From Intrasporangium flavum (GTDB lineage: Bacteria > Actinomycetota > Actinomycetes > Actinomycetales > Dermatophilaceae): DNA of 64,000 nucleotides. Shown here piece by piece: positions 15,973 through 25,104 of the stretch; positions within the stretch are counted from its first letter, which is position 1; the number at the start of each line of letters is the position of its first letter. Under the pieces are notes generated by a model. The model worked only from the letters and a program-made list of their open reading frames with translations, was not told where the DNA came from and ran no database searches. Both the position numbers and the translations under genes were made by a program. Where the stretch lies: the NCBI RefSeq assembly GCF_001956915.1, contig NZ_MLJO01000026.1, forward strand, positions 122,680 to 186,679. The letters run 5' to 3'.

Positions 15973-18042
15973 TCAGCGGCGGCCGCGTCGGGCCCGCAGG
16001 TAGTCGGCCACGACGTACTCGCCGAGCCGCGACACGTCGGGGGTGAAGACGCGTCCCCCGGCCCGACGCGCGACGGCGTCGACGAAGCGCGCGAGCCCGG
16101 GGTCCTCGCCGAGCATGAAGACGTTGAGCGTCGCCCCCGACCGACGCAGCTCGTCGACCTGGGCGACCGTGGCCCGGACCGTCTCCGGCAGGGCCGGCCA
16201 GTGGAACGTCGGGCGGCCGTCGGTCTCGATGTGCGCGGTGGGCTCGCCGTCGGTGACGACGAGGACGACCGGCTCGGCGTCGGGGTGGCGCCGGAGGTGC
16301 CGCGAGGCGAGCATCAGCGCGTGCTGGAGGTTGGTGCCCTGCACCCAGTCGGGCTCCGCCTCGGTCAGCTCGACGGGCGACAGGCGCCGGGCGGCGATGT
16401 CGAAGCCGATGATCTCGAGGGCGTCGTGGCGGAACCGCGTCTGCACGAGGTGCGAGAGGGCGAGGGCCGTCTGCTTCATCGGCCCCCAGCGCCCCTCCTG
16501 CACCATCGAGAACGACATGTCGACGCACAGGGCGACGGCCGCGCGGGCCCGCCGCTCCGTCTCGGCGACCTCGAAGTCCTCGACGAGCAGGTCGACGCGT
16601 GGGGGAAAGTGCCCACTCGACGTCGTCGTCGCGCTCGCGCGCTCATCGTGACCACCCGTCGAGTGGGCAGTTGGACGCGCGTGGGCGGCGTTGCGGCGCA
16701 GGGCGTTCGAGACCGTCCGGACGGTGTCGATGGGCAGCTCGTCGCCGAACTCCCACTGTCGGGACAGCCCCGTCAGCTCGTCGGCCTGGCCGGCACTGCG
16801 GTCGTCGTGGTCGCCGCGGCCCGTGGCGTCGACGCGCTCGAAGACGCGGCGCAGCGCGGTCTCGCCGAGGCGCCGGACGGCGCGGGGGGTCAGCCGCAGG
16901 CCGTCGTCGCCGCGCGAGACGTAGCCCTGGCGCTCGAGCTCGCGCTCGAGCCGGCGCAGCTGGTCCATGTCGCGGGCGGCGTCGGCGCCGAGGTACTGCT
17001 CGAGGCGCTCGACGTCGACGTCGTCGAGGCTCGCGCCGTAGTACGACTGGCCGAGCTGCTCGCCGAGCTGCTCGAGGTCGGCGAGCTCGGCCACGGCGTC
17101 GACCGCCTGGCCCCACCCGAGCGACTCGGGCCCCTGCCCGGAGCGCACCGGCGTCGAGCGGTCGAGGCCCGGACGCAGCGCGCGGAGGTTGTCGGACAGC
17201 TGCGCCATCTGCGAGGCGAGGTCGGGGTCGCCGAGGGCGTCGGCCATGAGCTGGGCCAGCTGCTCGCGCTGCTCGGGGCTGAGCGAGGCGAGCAGCCGCT
17301 CGGCCGCGGCCTGGCGGCGGGCCAGCGCGTCGATGAGCTCGTCGACGTTCTCCGGTTTCTCGGGGAACATCTCGCCGTGCTTGTCCATGAAGTCGCGGAA
17401 CCGGTCGTCGGTGTCCTCGCCCCGGGCGTGCGCGGCGAGCAGCTCGTTGAGGTCGGCGAGCATGTCCTTGACGGCCTGCATCGCCTCCGGGTCTCCGCCG
17501 GACAGGGCCTGGCGCAGCCCCTCGAACTGGGCGCCGACGACCTCGCGCTGGAGCAGCTGCTGGATCTGCTCGTAGGTGGCACGGGCCTCGTCGGAGTGCC
17601 ACTCGTGGTCGGCGAGCGCCCGCACGGCCCCGGCGACGTCGTCGGGGATCGTGGCGAGGTCCATCTCGGCGAGGCGGGCGGCGTCGCCCTCCTCGCCGGC
17701 GAGGGCGTCGCGCTCCTGGGCGAGCGCCTGGTCGAGCATGGCCCGCACCTGGTCGAGGGTGCCGCCGAGGTCGCCGCGCCGCCGGGCCGCCTCGCGCAGG
17801 CGCCGGACGCGGTCGGCGAGGTCGTCGAGCCCACGCCGCCCGTCGAGCCCACGGCGGAGCAGCTCGCGCAGGGACTCGCGCAGGCTGCCACCGGCGAGGA
17901 CGTCGCGCCCGACCTCGTCGAGCGCCGAGCGCACGTCGAACGGTGCGGCGAGCGGGTCGGGACCGCCCGTCCACGGGCCGTAGCGGAAGCGTCCGTGCCC
18001 GCCGGCATCGGCGAAGGGCTCGCGGGGCAGGTCGGGACTCAC
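15973..18042 (-). CDS. VWA-domain protein, ChlD-like partner of a MoxR/ChlI-type ATPase
   Basis: This 689-residue protein has a long acidic, helical N-terminal half (coiled-coil-rich, residues ~30-450) and a C-terminal VWA domain. The MIDAS site reads CVDMSFSM (DxSxS), with LVVTDGEPTAH as the third metal loop. The family resembles the D subunit of Mg-chelatases and usually pairs with an AAA+ I subunit; the gene at 21922-23331 is that type. GTG 18042 is 6 nt behind TAGCGT. Between the halves (about residues 458-478) the linker is encoded by an inverted repeat that looks inserted. Confidence 0.85.
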   Translation of the reverse strand: MSPDLPREPFADAGGHGRFRYGPWTGGPDPLAAPFDVRSALDEVGRDVLAGGSLRESLRELLRRGLDGRRGLDDLADRVRRLREAARRRGDLGGTLDQVRAMLDQALAQERDALAGEEGDAARLAEMDLATIPDDVAGAVRALADHEWHSDEARATYEQIQQLLQREVVGAQFEGLRQALSGGDPEAMQAVKDMLADLNELLAAHARGEDTDDRFRDFMDKHGEMFPEKPENVDELIDALARRQAAAERLLASLSPEQREQLAQLMADALGDPDLASQMAQLSDNLRALRPGLDRSTPVRSGQGPESLGWGQAVDAVAELADLEQLGEQLGQSYYGASLDDVDVERLEQYLGADAARDMDQLRRLERELERQGYVSRGDDGLRLTPRAVRRLGETALRRVFERVDATGRGDHDDRSAGQADELTGLSRQWEFGDELPIDTVRTVSNALRRNAAHARPTAHSTGGHDERASATTTSSGHFPPRVDLLVEDFEVAETERRARAAVALCVDMSFSMVQEGRWGPMKQTALALSHLVQTRFRHDALEIIGFDIAARRLSPVELTEAEPDWVQGTNLQHALMLASRHLRRHPDAEPVVLVVTDGEPTAHIETDGRPTFHWPALPETVRATVAQVDELRRSGATLNVFMLGEDPGLARFVDAVARRAGGRVFTPDVSRLGEYVVADYLRARRGRR
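16610..16669. repeat. 13-bp inverted repeat inside a coding linker
   Basis: Arms TGCCCACTCGACG (16610-16622) and its exact complement (16657-16669) flank a 34-nt loop inside the VWA gene. It encodes a His/Thr/Ser-rich, non-conserved-looking linker, so a REP-like element may have inserted in frame. Confidence 0.7.
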
Positions 18043-18048
18043 CGCTCC

Positions 18049-18054
18049 ACGCTA
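18049..18054 (-). promoter_or_regulatory. -10 box of leaderless ChlD-like gene
   Basis: TAGCGT lies 6 nt before the GTG at 18042 and is part of a 12-nt string (CGGACGTAGCGT) identical to that before the ATPase gene at 23331. Confidence 0.6.
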
Positions 18055-18101
18055 CGTCCGCCCCCCACGGGTCCGTCCAGACCCGGTGGCTGTGGCGTCG
18101 G

Positions 18102-18521
18102 CTAGCCCTTCTCGGCCGCGATGGCGTCGAGGCGCCGCGCGATGGCGGCGAGCGACTCGTCGAGGCTCTGCTGCATGCCGTCGAAGTCGTGCGGGGTCGA
18201 CAGGCTCAGCTCGATGCGCGTGCCGGAGCCGTCGGCGTCCCGGAGGCGCAGCGTGCCGTGGTACCCGCTGTCGCGGGGCGAGCCCCAGCGGATCGAGTGG
18301 TCGGCGTCGTCGGCCTCGAACCACGCGTCGGAGACGACCTTCTCGTCCTTGCCGTCCTGGTCGGCGTCGACGACGGCGGTCGTACGGACCGTGCCGGCCT
18401 GCACCTCGTGCGCCTCCGTCATGCGCGGGAAGTACTCGGGCAGGTGCTCGGGGTCGGCGATGTAGTCGAAGGCGTCGGTCACGTCGTGCGACACGGTCGT
18501 GGTCGCGGTGTAGTCACCCAT
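18102..18521 (-). CDS. SRPBCC/START-like protein
   Basis: This 139-residue protein has the SRPBCC ligand-binding fold: an N-terminal strand TATTTVSHDVTDAFDYIADP, the WFEADDADHSIRWG strand pair and a long C-terminal helix QQSLDESLAAIARRLDAI. These helix-grip domains bind hydrophobic small molecules, and the polyketide-cyclase-like subgroup is common in actinobacteria. ATG at 18521 follows a G-rich ribosome-binding stretch. No partner is suggested by neighbours. Confidence 0.84.
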   Translation of the reverse strand: MGDYTATTTVSHDVTDAFDYIADPEHLPEYFPRMTEAHEVQAGTVRTTAVVDADQDGKDEKVVSDAWFEADDADHSIRWGSPRDSGYHGTLRLRDADGSGTRIELSLSTPHDFDGMQQSLDESLAAIARRLDAIAAEKG

Positions 18522-18611
18522 GACCCCCACGTACCCCGCCGGGCACCCGGTCACTCCTCGGGCAGCCCGCGGGGCGGCGAGGCACCTCGGCGAGCCGGCA
18601 CACGAGCGAGG

Positions 18612-19481
18612 TCAGTCCGGGGCGCCGACCGTGTAGAGCACGACCGACCCGATGACGAGCAGCGTGGACCCGACGAGCTGGCTGCCCATGAGCAGCGACC
18701 ACGCCTGGACGCCTCGGAGCGTGTCGCCGCCGGTGCGCAGCCGGTAGAGGAGCACCGCGTCGAGGTGGCGCCTGCCGTGGTCGGCCACGACGACCATCGC
18801 GAGGAAGACGAGCACCTTGGCGGCCAGGACGAGGCCGTAGGTCGTCGTGAGCAGGGTCGACAGGTCGGTCCCGGCGCCGAGCACGAGGACGGCGCTCGAG
18901 ACGACGACGGTGACGACGCAGGCGAACGTCGTGCGCGAGAACGAGCGCACCTGCGCGGACAGCTGGTTGATGTCGCGCATCGGCAGCCCCGCAGCCGCGA
19001 GCACGACCGCGCCCCCGAGCCAGACGGCTGCGGCGACGACGTGCGCGAGGAGCGCGACGGCCGTCAGCGGCGACCGGGGTGCCGCGTCGACCGGCGGTGC
19101 GACGAACGTCGCCGACAGGGTCACGACGGCGAGGGCCGCCCACACCCTCCGGCCGCCCGTGATCGGCGCCGCCGACAGCTCGGTGAACCACGAGACCAGC
19201 GCGGCGATGACGGCGAGCCGGACGAGCACCGAGGCCCACGTCGCCCGCGGGATCGCCTCGAACGACGTCCCCGTGACGACGAGGACGACGGGCAGCAGCA
19301 CCGTCGCCACCCCGAGCACGTAGACGCCGACGTCGACGAGGAGCAGCTGCCGCCGGTCATAGCGCCCGTTGGGCGCCACGGTCACCCAGAACGCGAGCGG
19401 CCCTGCCACGAGGACGAACCCGACCAGGGCGGCCCCCTCGGTGAGGAAGAGCAGGACGTCCTGCAGCCCGATGCCCATCAC
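18612..19481 (-). CDS. CopD-like copper-resistance membrane protein
   Basis: This 289-residue protein has about eight membrane helices. The segment LLAHVVAAAVWLGGAVVL, with His and W-x-G at CopD spacing, and TTTYGLVLAAKVLVFLAM match the CopD/PcoD domain, a family of inner-membrane proteins linked to copper import or handling. Its ATG overlaps the stop of the upstream gene by ATGA, so the two are co-translated. The upstream partner is not a recognisable CopC, so a copper role is likely but not certain. Confidence 0.83.
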   Translation of the reverse strand: MMGIGLQDVLLFLTEGAALVGFVLVAGPLAFWVTVAPNGRYDRRQLLLVDVGVYVLGVATVLLPVVLVVTGTSFEAIPRATWASVLVRLAVIAALVSWFTELSAAPITGGRRVWAALAVVTLSATFVAPPVDAAPRSPLTAVALLAHVVAAAVWLGGAVVLAAAGLPMRDINQLSAQVRSFSRTTFACVVTVVVSSAVLVLGAGTDLSTLLTTTYGLVLAAKVLVFLAMVVVADHGRRHLDAVLLYRLRTGGDTLRGVQAWSLLMGSQLVGSTLLVIGSVVLYTVGAPD

Positions 19482-20275
19482 GGCCTCGGCAGGTCGAGCT
19501 GGAGGACGACGAGGCTGCGGTCGCCCCTGAGCGGGGTGCGCACCGACATGGCGCCGGGGACGCCGTCGGAGCAGGACCGGGCGTCACCGGACAGCCGCGG
19601 GCACGAGAGGTTGCGCACGGCCTTCCCGGTCGTCGTGACGACCACCGGCGCCGTCCCGACCGGGACGAGCGGGGCGACAGCGGCCAGCGCCCTGCCCGTC
19701 GTCGAGGGCACGCTGCGCCGCGTCGAGCCGGTGAGCACGTACCTCAGCTCGAGCACCGACGCCGGCCGACCGACGAGCACGACCACGCGCCGGGTCACCT
19801 CGCCCCCGTCGACCGGCACCGGCTGCCCGTCGACGGTCAGCTGCACGTCGGTGGCCACGGGCCGGGCGTCGCGGAAGGACAGCCCGGCGGCCGAGACGTC
19901 GGGCGGCCGCAGCGGCAACCGGGTCAGGACGCTGGGCAGCACGACCCGCTCGGACACGTCGAGCGAGCCGTCCCCCAGCGGGGAGACCGCGAGGTGCACG
20001 CCGGGCTCGGTGATGCCCGGGCCCGACGGTGCGGCACGGGTGGCGGTCGGTCGTGGCGTCCGCTTCGCCGGCTGCCCCGGCGTCGGCGTGCTGCGCGGCG
20101 CCGCCGGCACCCGGGACGCGGACGCGCCGAGCCCTGCTGCCGCCGCCGGCCGCGCGATGTCCGGCGCATGGGTCCAGGCCCATCCCGCCGCCGCCACGAG
20201 GGCGAGCGGGAGTACCACCCCGGCCCCGTAGCGGCGCAGCGCGGACGGGTCCTTGCCACTGCGCGCGTCCCCCAT
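19478..20275 (-). CDS. Exported protein of unknown function, coupled to CopD-like gene
   Basis: This 265-residue protein has a membrane anchor or signal (residues about 15-35), a Pro/Thr/Arg-rich linker and a C-terminal beta-rich domain of about 190 residues. Two Cys residues in NLSCPRLSGDARSCSDG could form a disulfide outside the cell. I do not recognise the domain. The ATG at 20275 gives a normal anchor; the in-frame stretch upstream looks non-coding. The ATGA overlap with the CopD-like gene suggests a joint role in the envelope. Confidence 0.72.
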   Translation of the reverse strand: MGDARSGKDPSALRRYGAGVVLPLALVAAAGWAWTHAPDIARPAAAAGLGASASRVPAAPRSTPTPGQPAKRTPRPTATRAAPSGPGITEPGVHLAVSPLGDGSLDVSERVVLPSVLTRLPLRPPDVSAAGLSFRDARPVATDVQLTVDGQPVPVDGGEVTRRVVVLVGRPASVLELRYVLTGSTRRSVPSTTGRALAAVAPLVPVGTAPVVVTTTGKAVRNLSCPRLSGDARSCSDGVPGAMSVRTPLRGDRSLVVLQLDLPRP

Positions 20276-20419
20276 GGCCGCATCCCCTTCCCCGGCGAAT
20301 CCCTCCCCCCGGGAGACCGCCGGATACCACGAGTCTGACCTAAGATCGGTGGCCTGATGCGGGTCAGGAGGGGGGAACTTTCTGACCGGCGCAACTCTCA
20401 CCAAGGGGAGGTGGAGTGC

Positions 20420-21190
20420 ATGGACGTTCGTCGACGCTCGGTCATCGGGGCCGCGGTGCTCATGACGACGGCAGGACTCGGCGCGTGGGCCGATTCGTCG
20501 TACGCGGCCCAGCCGCAGGCGACGATCTACGTGGTCCAGGGACTACCCGGACGGACCGTCGATGTGACTGTCGACGGCGCTCCCCGGGCCAGGGCGATGG
20601 CGGGAGCGACCCTGTCGCCGGCCATCGGCCTGCCACCCGGCAGGCACACGATCTCGTTCTCCGACAGGGGATCCCACATCCTTGATCGGACTGTTGACCT
20701 CAAGAACGGGTCGAGCTCGGACGTCGTGCTTCACCTGCCGGTGAACCCGGCCGGCGCGCCGACGGTGACGATGTACGACAACGCCACCGACCCGCTCCCG
20801 GCCGGTAAGGCCGCGCTCGTCGTGGCGCACACGGCGGCCGTGCCACCGGCCGACGTGCGCGTCGACGGCAAGGTCCTCTTCGCCAACATCGCCAACGGGG
20901 AGTCGCTCGACCTCGTCGTCCCGGCAGGGACCTACGCGGTCGACATCGTCCCGGCCGGCGCCTCCTCGCCCGTCGTCCTCGGGCCGCTCGACCTGCCCGT
21001 CAAGGCGGGGTCGCTCAACCGCGTGTTCGCCGTCGGTGACCCGGCGAGCAGCTCGATGCGCGTCGTCGTGCAGGTGCTCCCGGTCGGTCGGACCGGCTCG
21101 GGCGCACCCGGCCGGGTCGACACCGGCACCGGCGGCCAGGCCGACGCCACGTCGTCCCTGTCGCTCGGGTCGCTCGCACCCCGCCGGTGA
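20420..21190 (+). CDS. DUF4397-domain exported protein
   Basis: This 256-residue secreted protein has a signal peptide (residues 5-30, cleavage probably after SSYA-A) and two DUF4397 repeats. Each repeat has the YVVQGLPGRTVDVTVDG-like beginning and a TISFSDRGSH- or YAVDIVPAG-like end. DUF4397 domains are beta-sandwich modules of surface proteins. The C-terminus lacks an LPxTG signal and a trailing membrane helix. ATG 20420 has GGAGGTGG upstream. The stop overlaps the sortase GTG (GTGA), a gene pair frequent in actinobacteria. Confidence 0.88.
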   Translation: MDVRRRSVIGAAVLMTTAGLGAWADSSYAAQPQATIYVVQGLPGRTVDVTVDGAPRARAMAGATLSPAIGLPPGRHTISFSDRGSHILDRTVDLKNGSSSDVVLHLPVNPAGAPTVTMYDNATDPLPAGKAALVVAHTAAVPPADVRVDGKVLFANIANGESLDLVVPAGTYAVDIVPAGASSPVVLGPLDLPVKAGSLNRVFAVGDPASSSMRVVVQVLPVGRTGSGAPGRVDTGTGGQADATSSLSLGSLAPRR

Positions 21191-21897
21191 CCCTCGCGGA
21201 ACCGTCGCGGCCCCGTGCGGGGCCGCGACGCCGGGCGGTCGTGCGCCTCACCCGTGGCGCACGACCGGTTCGCCTCGTCGTCGGCGCAGCAGTCCTCGCC
21301 GCGCTGGGGCTCGCCGGGTGCGGCGCCGGCCCGACGCCGCACGATGCCCCGACGCCGCCGGCAGCCCGGGCGACCGCTGGCACGACGCCCGGCGGCCCCG
21401 CCCTGCCGGCCCGGGTGGCGCGCACGGCCGCGAGCGAGCGCGTCCGCTTCCGGCCCGAACGCGTCGTGCTGCCCGGTGGCCAGGGCGCGGTCGTCGACCC
21501 CGCGTCGACGGTCGACGGCGTCCTCGCCGTACCGGCCGACATCCGCCGGGTCGGCTGGTGGGACGGCAGCGCGTGGGCCGGCGACCCGTTCGGCACGGTC
21601 GTCGTCGCCGGCCACCTCGACGCCCCGGGGCAGGGGCTCGGCTTCTTCAAGCGCCTCGGGCGGCTGCGCCCGGGCGACACGGTGACGCTCGAGGGCGCGG
21701 GCCACCGCGCCGCCTACCGCGTCGCGTCGGTGCGAGCGGTCGCCAAGACGTCGGTCGACGCGTCGAGCCCGGTGTTCGACCAGCGGGGCGCGCACCGACT
21801 CGTGCTCCTGACGTGCGCGGGCCACTTCGACCGGGCGACCCGCAGCTACGACGAGAACCTCGTCGTCACCGCCCTGCCGGCCGGCGCCGCCCGCTGA
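21187..21897 (+). CDS. Class F sortase (putative lipoprotein)
   Basis: This 236-residue protein has the class F sortase domain at residues about 95-230. The catalytic His is in VVAGHLD, the Cys in LLTCAGHFD, and the Arg in RATRSYDENLVV. Such transpeptidases join surface proteins to cell-wall or other amine acceptors. Unusually, the N-terminal hydrophobic segment ends in LGLAGC, a lipobox, so the enzyme may be lipid-anchored rather than a transmembrane protein. Its likely substrate, the upstream DUF4397 protein, lacks LPxTG. Confidence 0.88.
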   Translation: MTLAEPSRPRAGPRRRAVVRLTRGARPVRLVVGAAVLAALGLAGCGAGPTPHDAPTPPAARATAGTTPGGPALPARVARTAASERVRFRPERVVLPGGQGAVVDPASTVDGVLAVPADIRRVGWWDGSAWAGDPFGTVVVAGHLDAPGQGLGFFKRLGRLRPGDTVTLEGAGHRAAYRVASVRAVAKTSVDASSPVFDQRGAHRLVLLTCAGHFDRATRSYDENLVVTALPAGAAR

Positions 21898-21921
21898 GAC
21901 GCGCCTGCCTCACGCCCTCAC

Positions 21922-23331
21922 TCACGCCCCGTAGACGGTGCGGCCGGCCACGGTGTCCTTGTCGATGCGTCGCGTCAGGTGCAGTCCCTCGAGCACGAAC
22001 TCCACTGCGGCGGCGACCTGCCCGGGTGACGCGTCGTCGCCGTGGCCGAGCCGGTCGAGCACCTTGGACAGGCCGGGCACCGTGCCGACCTGCGCGAGCA
22101 GCTCGGACCCCGGGATGAGGTCGCCGGTCTCGACGACGGCCCCGTCGGCGAAGAGGTTGGTGAACCCGGTGAGGTCGAGGCCGGCGAGGCGCGCCCGGTA
22201 GGTCTCGGCCGTCGCGACGCGGAGCAGGTGGGCGAGCACGTCGCGCTCGCGCCCCTCCTCCCCCATCTCGAACTCGACCTTGCCGAGGAGCGTCGGCACG
22301 ACCGTCGGCACGTCGCAGATCCGCGCCACCGCGTACGGCTCGCCGACGCGGGCCGAGCGGCGCAGCGCCGACCCCGCGATCCCCTCGGCGGCCGCGATCG
22401 CGAACCGCGCCGACACCCCGGAGCGCTGGTCGACCGACGCCGACTCGCGCAGCCCGCGGGTGAACCGGGCGACGACCTCGAGCAGGTGCTCGGGCACGTC
22501 GGCCACGAGGGCAGCCTCCTGGGCCACGAGCGTCACCTCGTCGTCGACCTCGACCGGGTAGTGGGTGCGGATCTCGGCGCCGAAGCGGTCCTTGAGCGGC
22601 GTGATGATGCGGCCGCGGTTCGTGTAGTCCTCGGGGTTGGCCGTCGCGACGAGGAGCACGTCGAGGGGCAGCCGCAGCGAGTAGCCGCGGATCTGGATGT
22701 CGCGCTCCTCGAGCACGTTGAAGAGGGCGACCTGGATGCGCTCGGCGAGGTCGGGCAGCTCGTTGAGGCCGAAGACGCCGCGGTTGCTGCGCGGCACGAG
22801 GCCGTAGTGGACGGTCTCCGGGTCGCCGAGCGTGCGCCCCTGGGCCACCTTGACCGGGTCGACGTCGCCGACGAGGTCGCCGACGCTCGTGTCGGGGGTG
22901 GCGAGCTTCTCGGTGTACCGCTCGCTCCGGTGGCGCCACACGACGGGCAGGTCCTCGCCGAGCTCGGCGGCGAGGCGGCGGCAGCGCACGCACGAGGGCC
23001 GGTCCGGGTCGTCGCCGATCTCGCAGCCCTCGACGGCCGGGCTCCACTCGTCGAGCAGGCCGGCGAGGGTGCGCATCAGACGCGTCTTACCCTGGCCGCG
23101 CTCGCCGAGCAGGACGAGGTCGTGGCCGGCAAGCAGGGCGCTCTCGAGCTCGGGCAGCACGGTGTCCTCGAGCCCGACCATGCCCGGGAACGCGTCCTCG
23201 CCCGCTCGGAGGCGGGCGAGGAGGTTGTCGCGGATCTCGGCCTTGACGCTGCGATGGACGTGGCCGGACGCCCGGAGGGCCCCGAGCGTGGCGGGGCGGG
23301 AGCTGCTGGTGTCGTTGGCGAAGTCGCTCAC
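21922..23331 (-). CDS. ChlI/MoxR-type AAA+ ATPase
   Basis: This 469-residue cytoplasmic AAA+ ATPase resembles the I subunit of Mg-chelatase. Walker A is LLGERGQGKTR, Walker B and neighbouring loop are FGLNELPDLAERIQ, and the sensor is LLVATANPEDY. An early pair of Cys, CVRCRRLA, could bind metal. The second of two adjacent GTG codons (23331) is chosen because it is 6 nt after TAGCGT (23338-23343). It shares this upstream box with the VWA gene at 15973-18042, which suggests the two act together. Confidence 0.87.
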   Translation of the reverse strand: MSDFANDTSSSRPATLGALRASGHVHRSVKAEIRDNLLARLRAGEDAFPGMVGLEDTVLPELESALLAGHDLVLLGERGQGKTRLMRTLAGLLDEWSPAVEGCEIGDDPDRPSCVRCRRLAAELGEDLPVVWRHRSERYTEKLATPDTSVGDLVGDVDPVKVAQGRTLGDPETVHYGLVPRSNRGVFGLNELPDLAERIQVALFNVLEERDIQIRGYSLRLPLDVLLVATANPEDYTNRGRIITPLKDRFGAEIRTHYPVEVDDEVTLVAQEAALVADVPEHLLEVVARFTRGLRESASVDQRSGVSARFAIAAAEGIAGSALRRSARVGEPYAVARICDVPTVVPTLLGKVEFEMGEEGRERDVLAHLLRVATAETYRARLAGLDLTGFTNLFADGAVVETGDLIPGSELLAQVGTVPGLSKVLDRLGHGDDASPGQVAAAVEFVLEGLHLTRRIDKDTVAGRTVYGA

Positions 23332-23337
23332 CACGTC

Positions 23338-23343
23338 ACGCTA
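23338..23343 (-). promoter_or_regulatory. -10 box of leaderless ATPase gene
   Basis: TAGCGT sits 6 nt before the GTG at 23331, in the same 12-nt context as 18049-18054. It decides the start codon between two adjacent GTGs. Confidence 0.6.
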
Positions 23344-23399
23344 CGTCCGGTTCTGCGAGGTGTCGACGGGGCATCCGCGGGGGGTGTCAACACCGGGTG

Positions 23400-24954
23400 T
23401 CAGCAGCGGGCGTACACCGCCTCCGGGCTCGGGGAGTTGCCGCTCCCCGTCGACCCGGCGGCCGTGCCCGACGCCGGTCTCGGTGTCGGGGGCGCGATGC
23501 CCTGCTTCACGAGCCGCCGCACCAGGGCGTAGTCGGGGTTCCCGTCCAGGACCCCGGCGTCGGCCGTCAGGGAGACGCTGTTCGAGGTCGACCCCTGGAT
23601 GCGCGCGACGAGGTCGACGAAGTCGGGCAGGCTCTGCACGGGGATGTCGGTGTAGATGTTGTTCCTCGCGATGCGCGCCAGCTCGGGGTAGCGGGCGAGC
23701 ATCCGGGCCGGGTCCACCTGGTCGACGATGGCGCGGACGACGCAGCGCTGCCGCGCCTGCCGGTAGTTGTCGCTGTCGGCCGCCCGGCTGCGCGCGTACC
23801 AGAGGGCGTGGAAGCCGTCGAGGCGCTGCCGGCCGGGCGTGAAGTAGCCCTTGATGCCGACGATGTGCCCACCGACGACCTCACCACCGATCGGGAGCCG
23901 GCCACCGGTACCGGCGTCCTTGACGTTGACCTCGATGCCTCCCATAGCGTCGACGAGCTGCTCGAAACCACGGAGGTCGATGACGACGAGGTTGTCGACG
24001 TGCAGCCCGGTGATCTGCTCGACCGTGCCACGGATCTCGACGCGGCCCGGCAGCTGCCCGGCGGGGTAGGCGCCGGGGTGCGCGGCCGCGTACTGCTCGG
24101 CCTCCTGGTAGAGGTTGGTCAGCATGCACTGTCCGCTGTCGCCCGGGGCCGTTCTGCGCGCACAGGCGATCCGGATAGCCGAAGCGACCAGACGGATACC
24201 GCTGCCGCAGAGGGCTTCCCGGCGCGAGCGGTGCGTTGCGCAGGTTCCGGGGCAGCGAGATCAAGGTGGTTCGCCCACTCCGGGTGTCGATGCTCGCCAC
24301 GATCATGGAGTCGGTCCGGGTGCCCACGCGGTCGGACGCTGCGTCGGACCCGATGAGCAGGACGTTGAGGCGAGGCTTCGAGGCCCACGGGTCCTCTCCG
24401 ACCGTCGGCGTCGGGGCACTCGCGTCGGTCGGTGGGACGACGGGGGTCGCAGGTGCGAAGACCTCGTTCACCGTGTCGCGGGTGATGAGCGCGTACTCGG
24501 CGCCCTTGAACGAGCCACCCGCCACGATCACGACCAGGACGGTCGTCGTGAGGGCGAGTGCGCGGGTGCGCGGGGCATCGAGGTGCTGCGGACGGGCCTC
24601 CAGGGCGGTGAGGACGATCGTCGCGCACCACACGACCCCACCCACCGACAGCACGACGACGGCCACGAGCAGCAGGGTCGGACGGGACACGACGTCGAGC
24701 ACCGCTCTCGTGGGGCCGAGGTCGACCACGGCCCAGGCCAGCGCACCACCGCTCGCGAGCGCCACGGCGAGCACCCCCCAGCCGATCGCCCTGCGCCGCG
24801 TGCGAGTCAGGCCGGCACCGGGCAGCACCGTGCCGAGGATGGTCAGGCCGAGAGCGCGGGCGAGCCCCGGCCTGCGGGAGCGCGCGGACCCGCCGGCGGG
24901 CGCCGAGTCGGACGCGACGCCGGAGGTCGGCGTCCCGTCGTGGTCGACGGCCAT
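23400..24954 (-). pseudogene. LCP (LytR-CpsA-Psr) family gene with a frameshift
   Basis: The 5' part (24954 to about 24150) codes a cytoplasmic start, three to four membrane helices and the first half of an LCP domain (LLIGSDAASDRVGTRTDSM). The 3' part (from about 24140) continues in another frame with IDLRGFEQLVDAMGGI and WYARSRAADSDNYRQARQR. Comparison with the intact paralog shows the join falls in CAQNGPG-DSGQCML, where removing one G/C near 24142-24150 restores the frame. LCP enzymes attach teichoic-acid or polysaccharide chains to peptidoglycan. It is either a real inactivating insertion or a sequencing error. Confidence 0.85.
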
Positions 24955-25104
24955 GCTCTTCCTCCCTGCAGCGGGTGGGCGACCTCCATTCTCGACGGGA
25001 AGGCAGCCGGGAAGCAGCAGTTCAGGACGGGTCCACAGGAAGTGCGGAGGGCGTGCCCAGCCGGCGGTCGGGCTCAGTCGGCGGACAGCGTCGCGGGCCG
25101 GGCG

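Noticed and set aside
20380..20420. GGAAC sequence before the DUF4397 gene, like an ECF-sigma -35 box
   Set aside because: No matching -10 element at 16-18 nt spacing was found.
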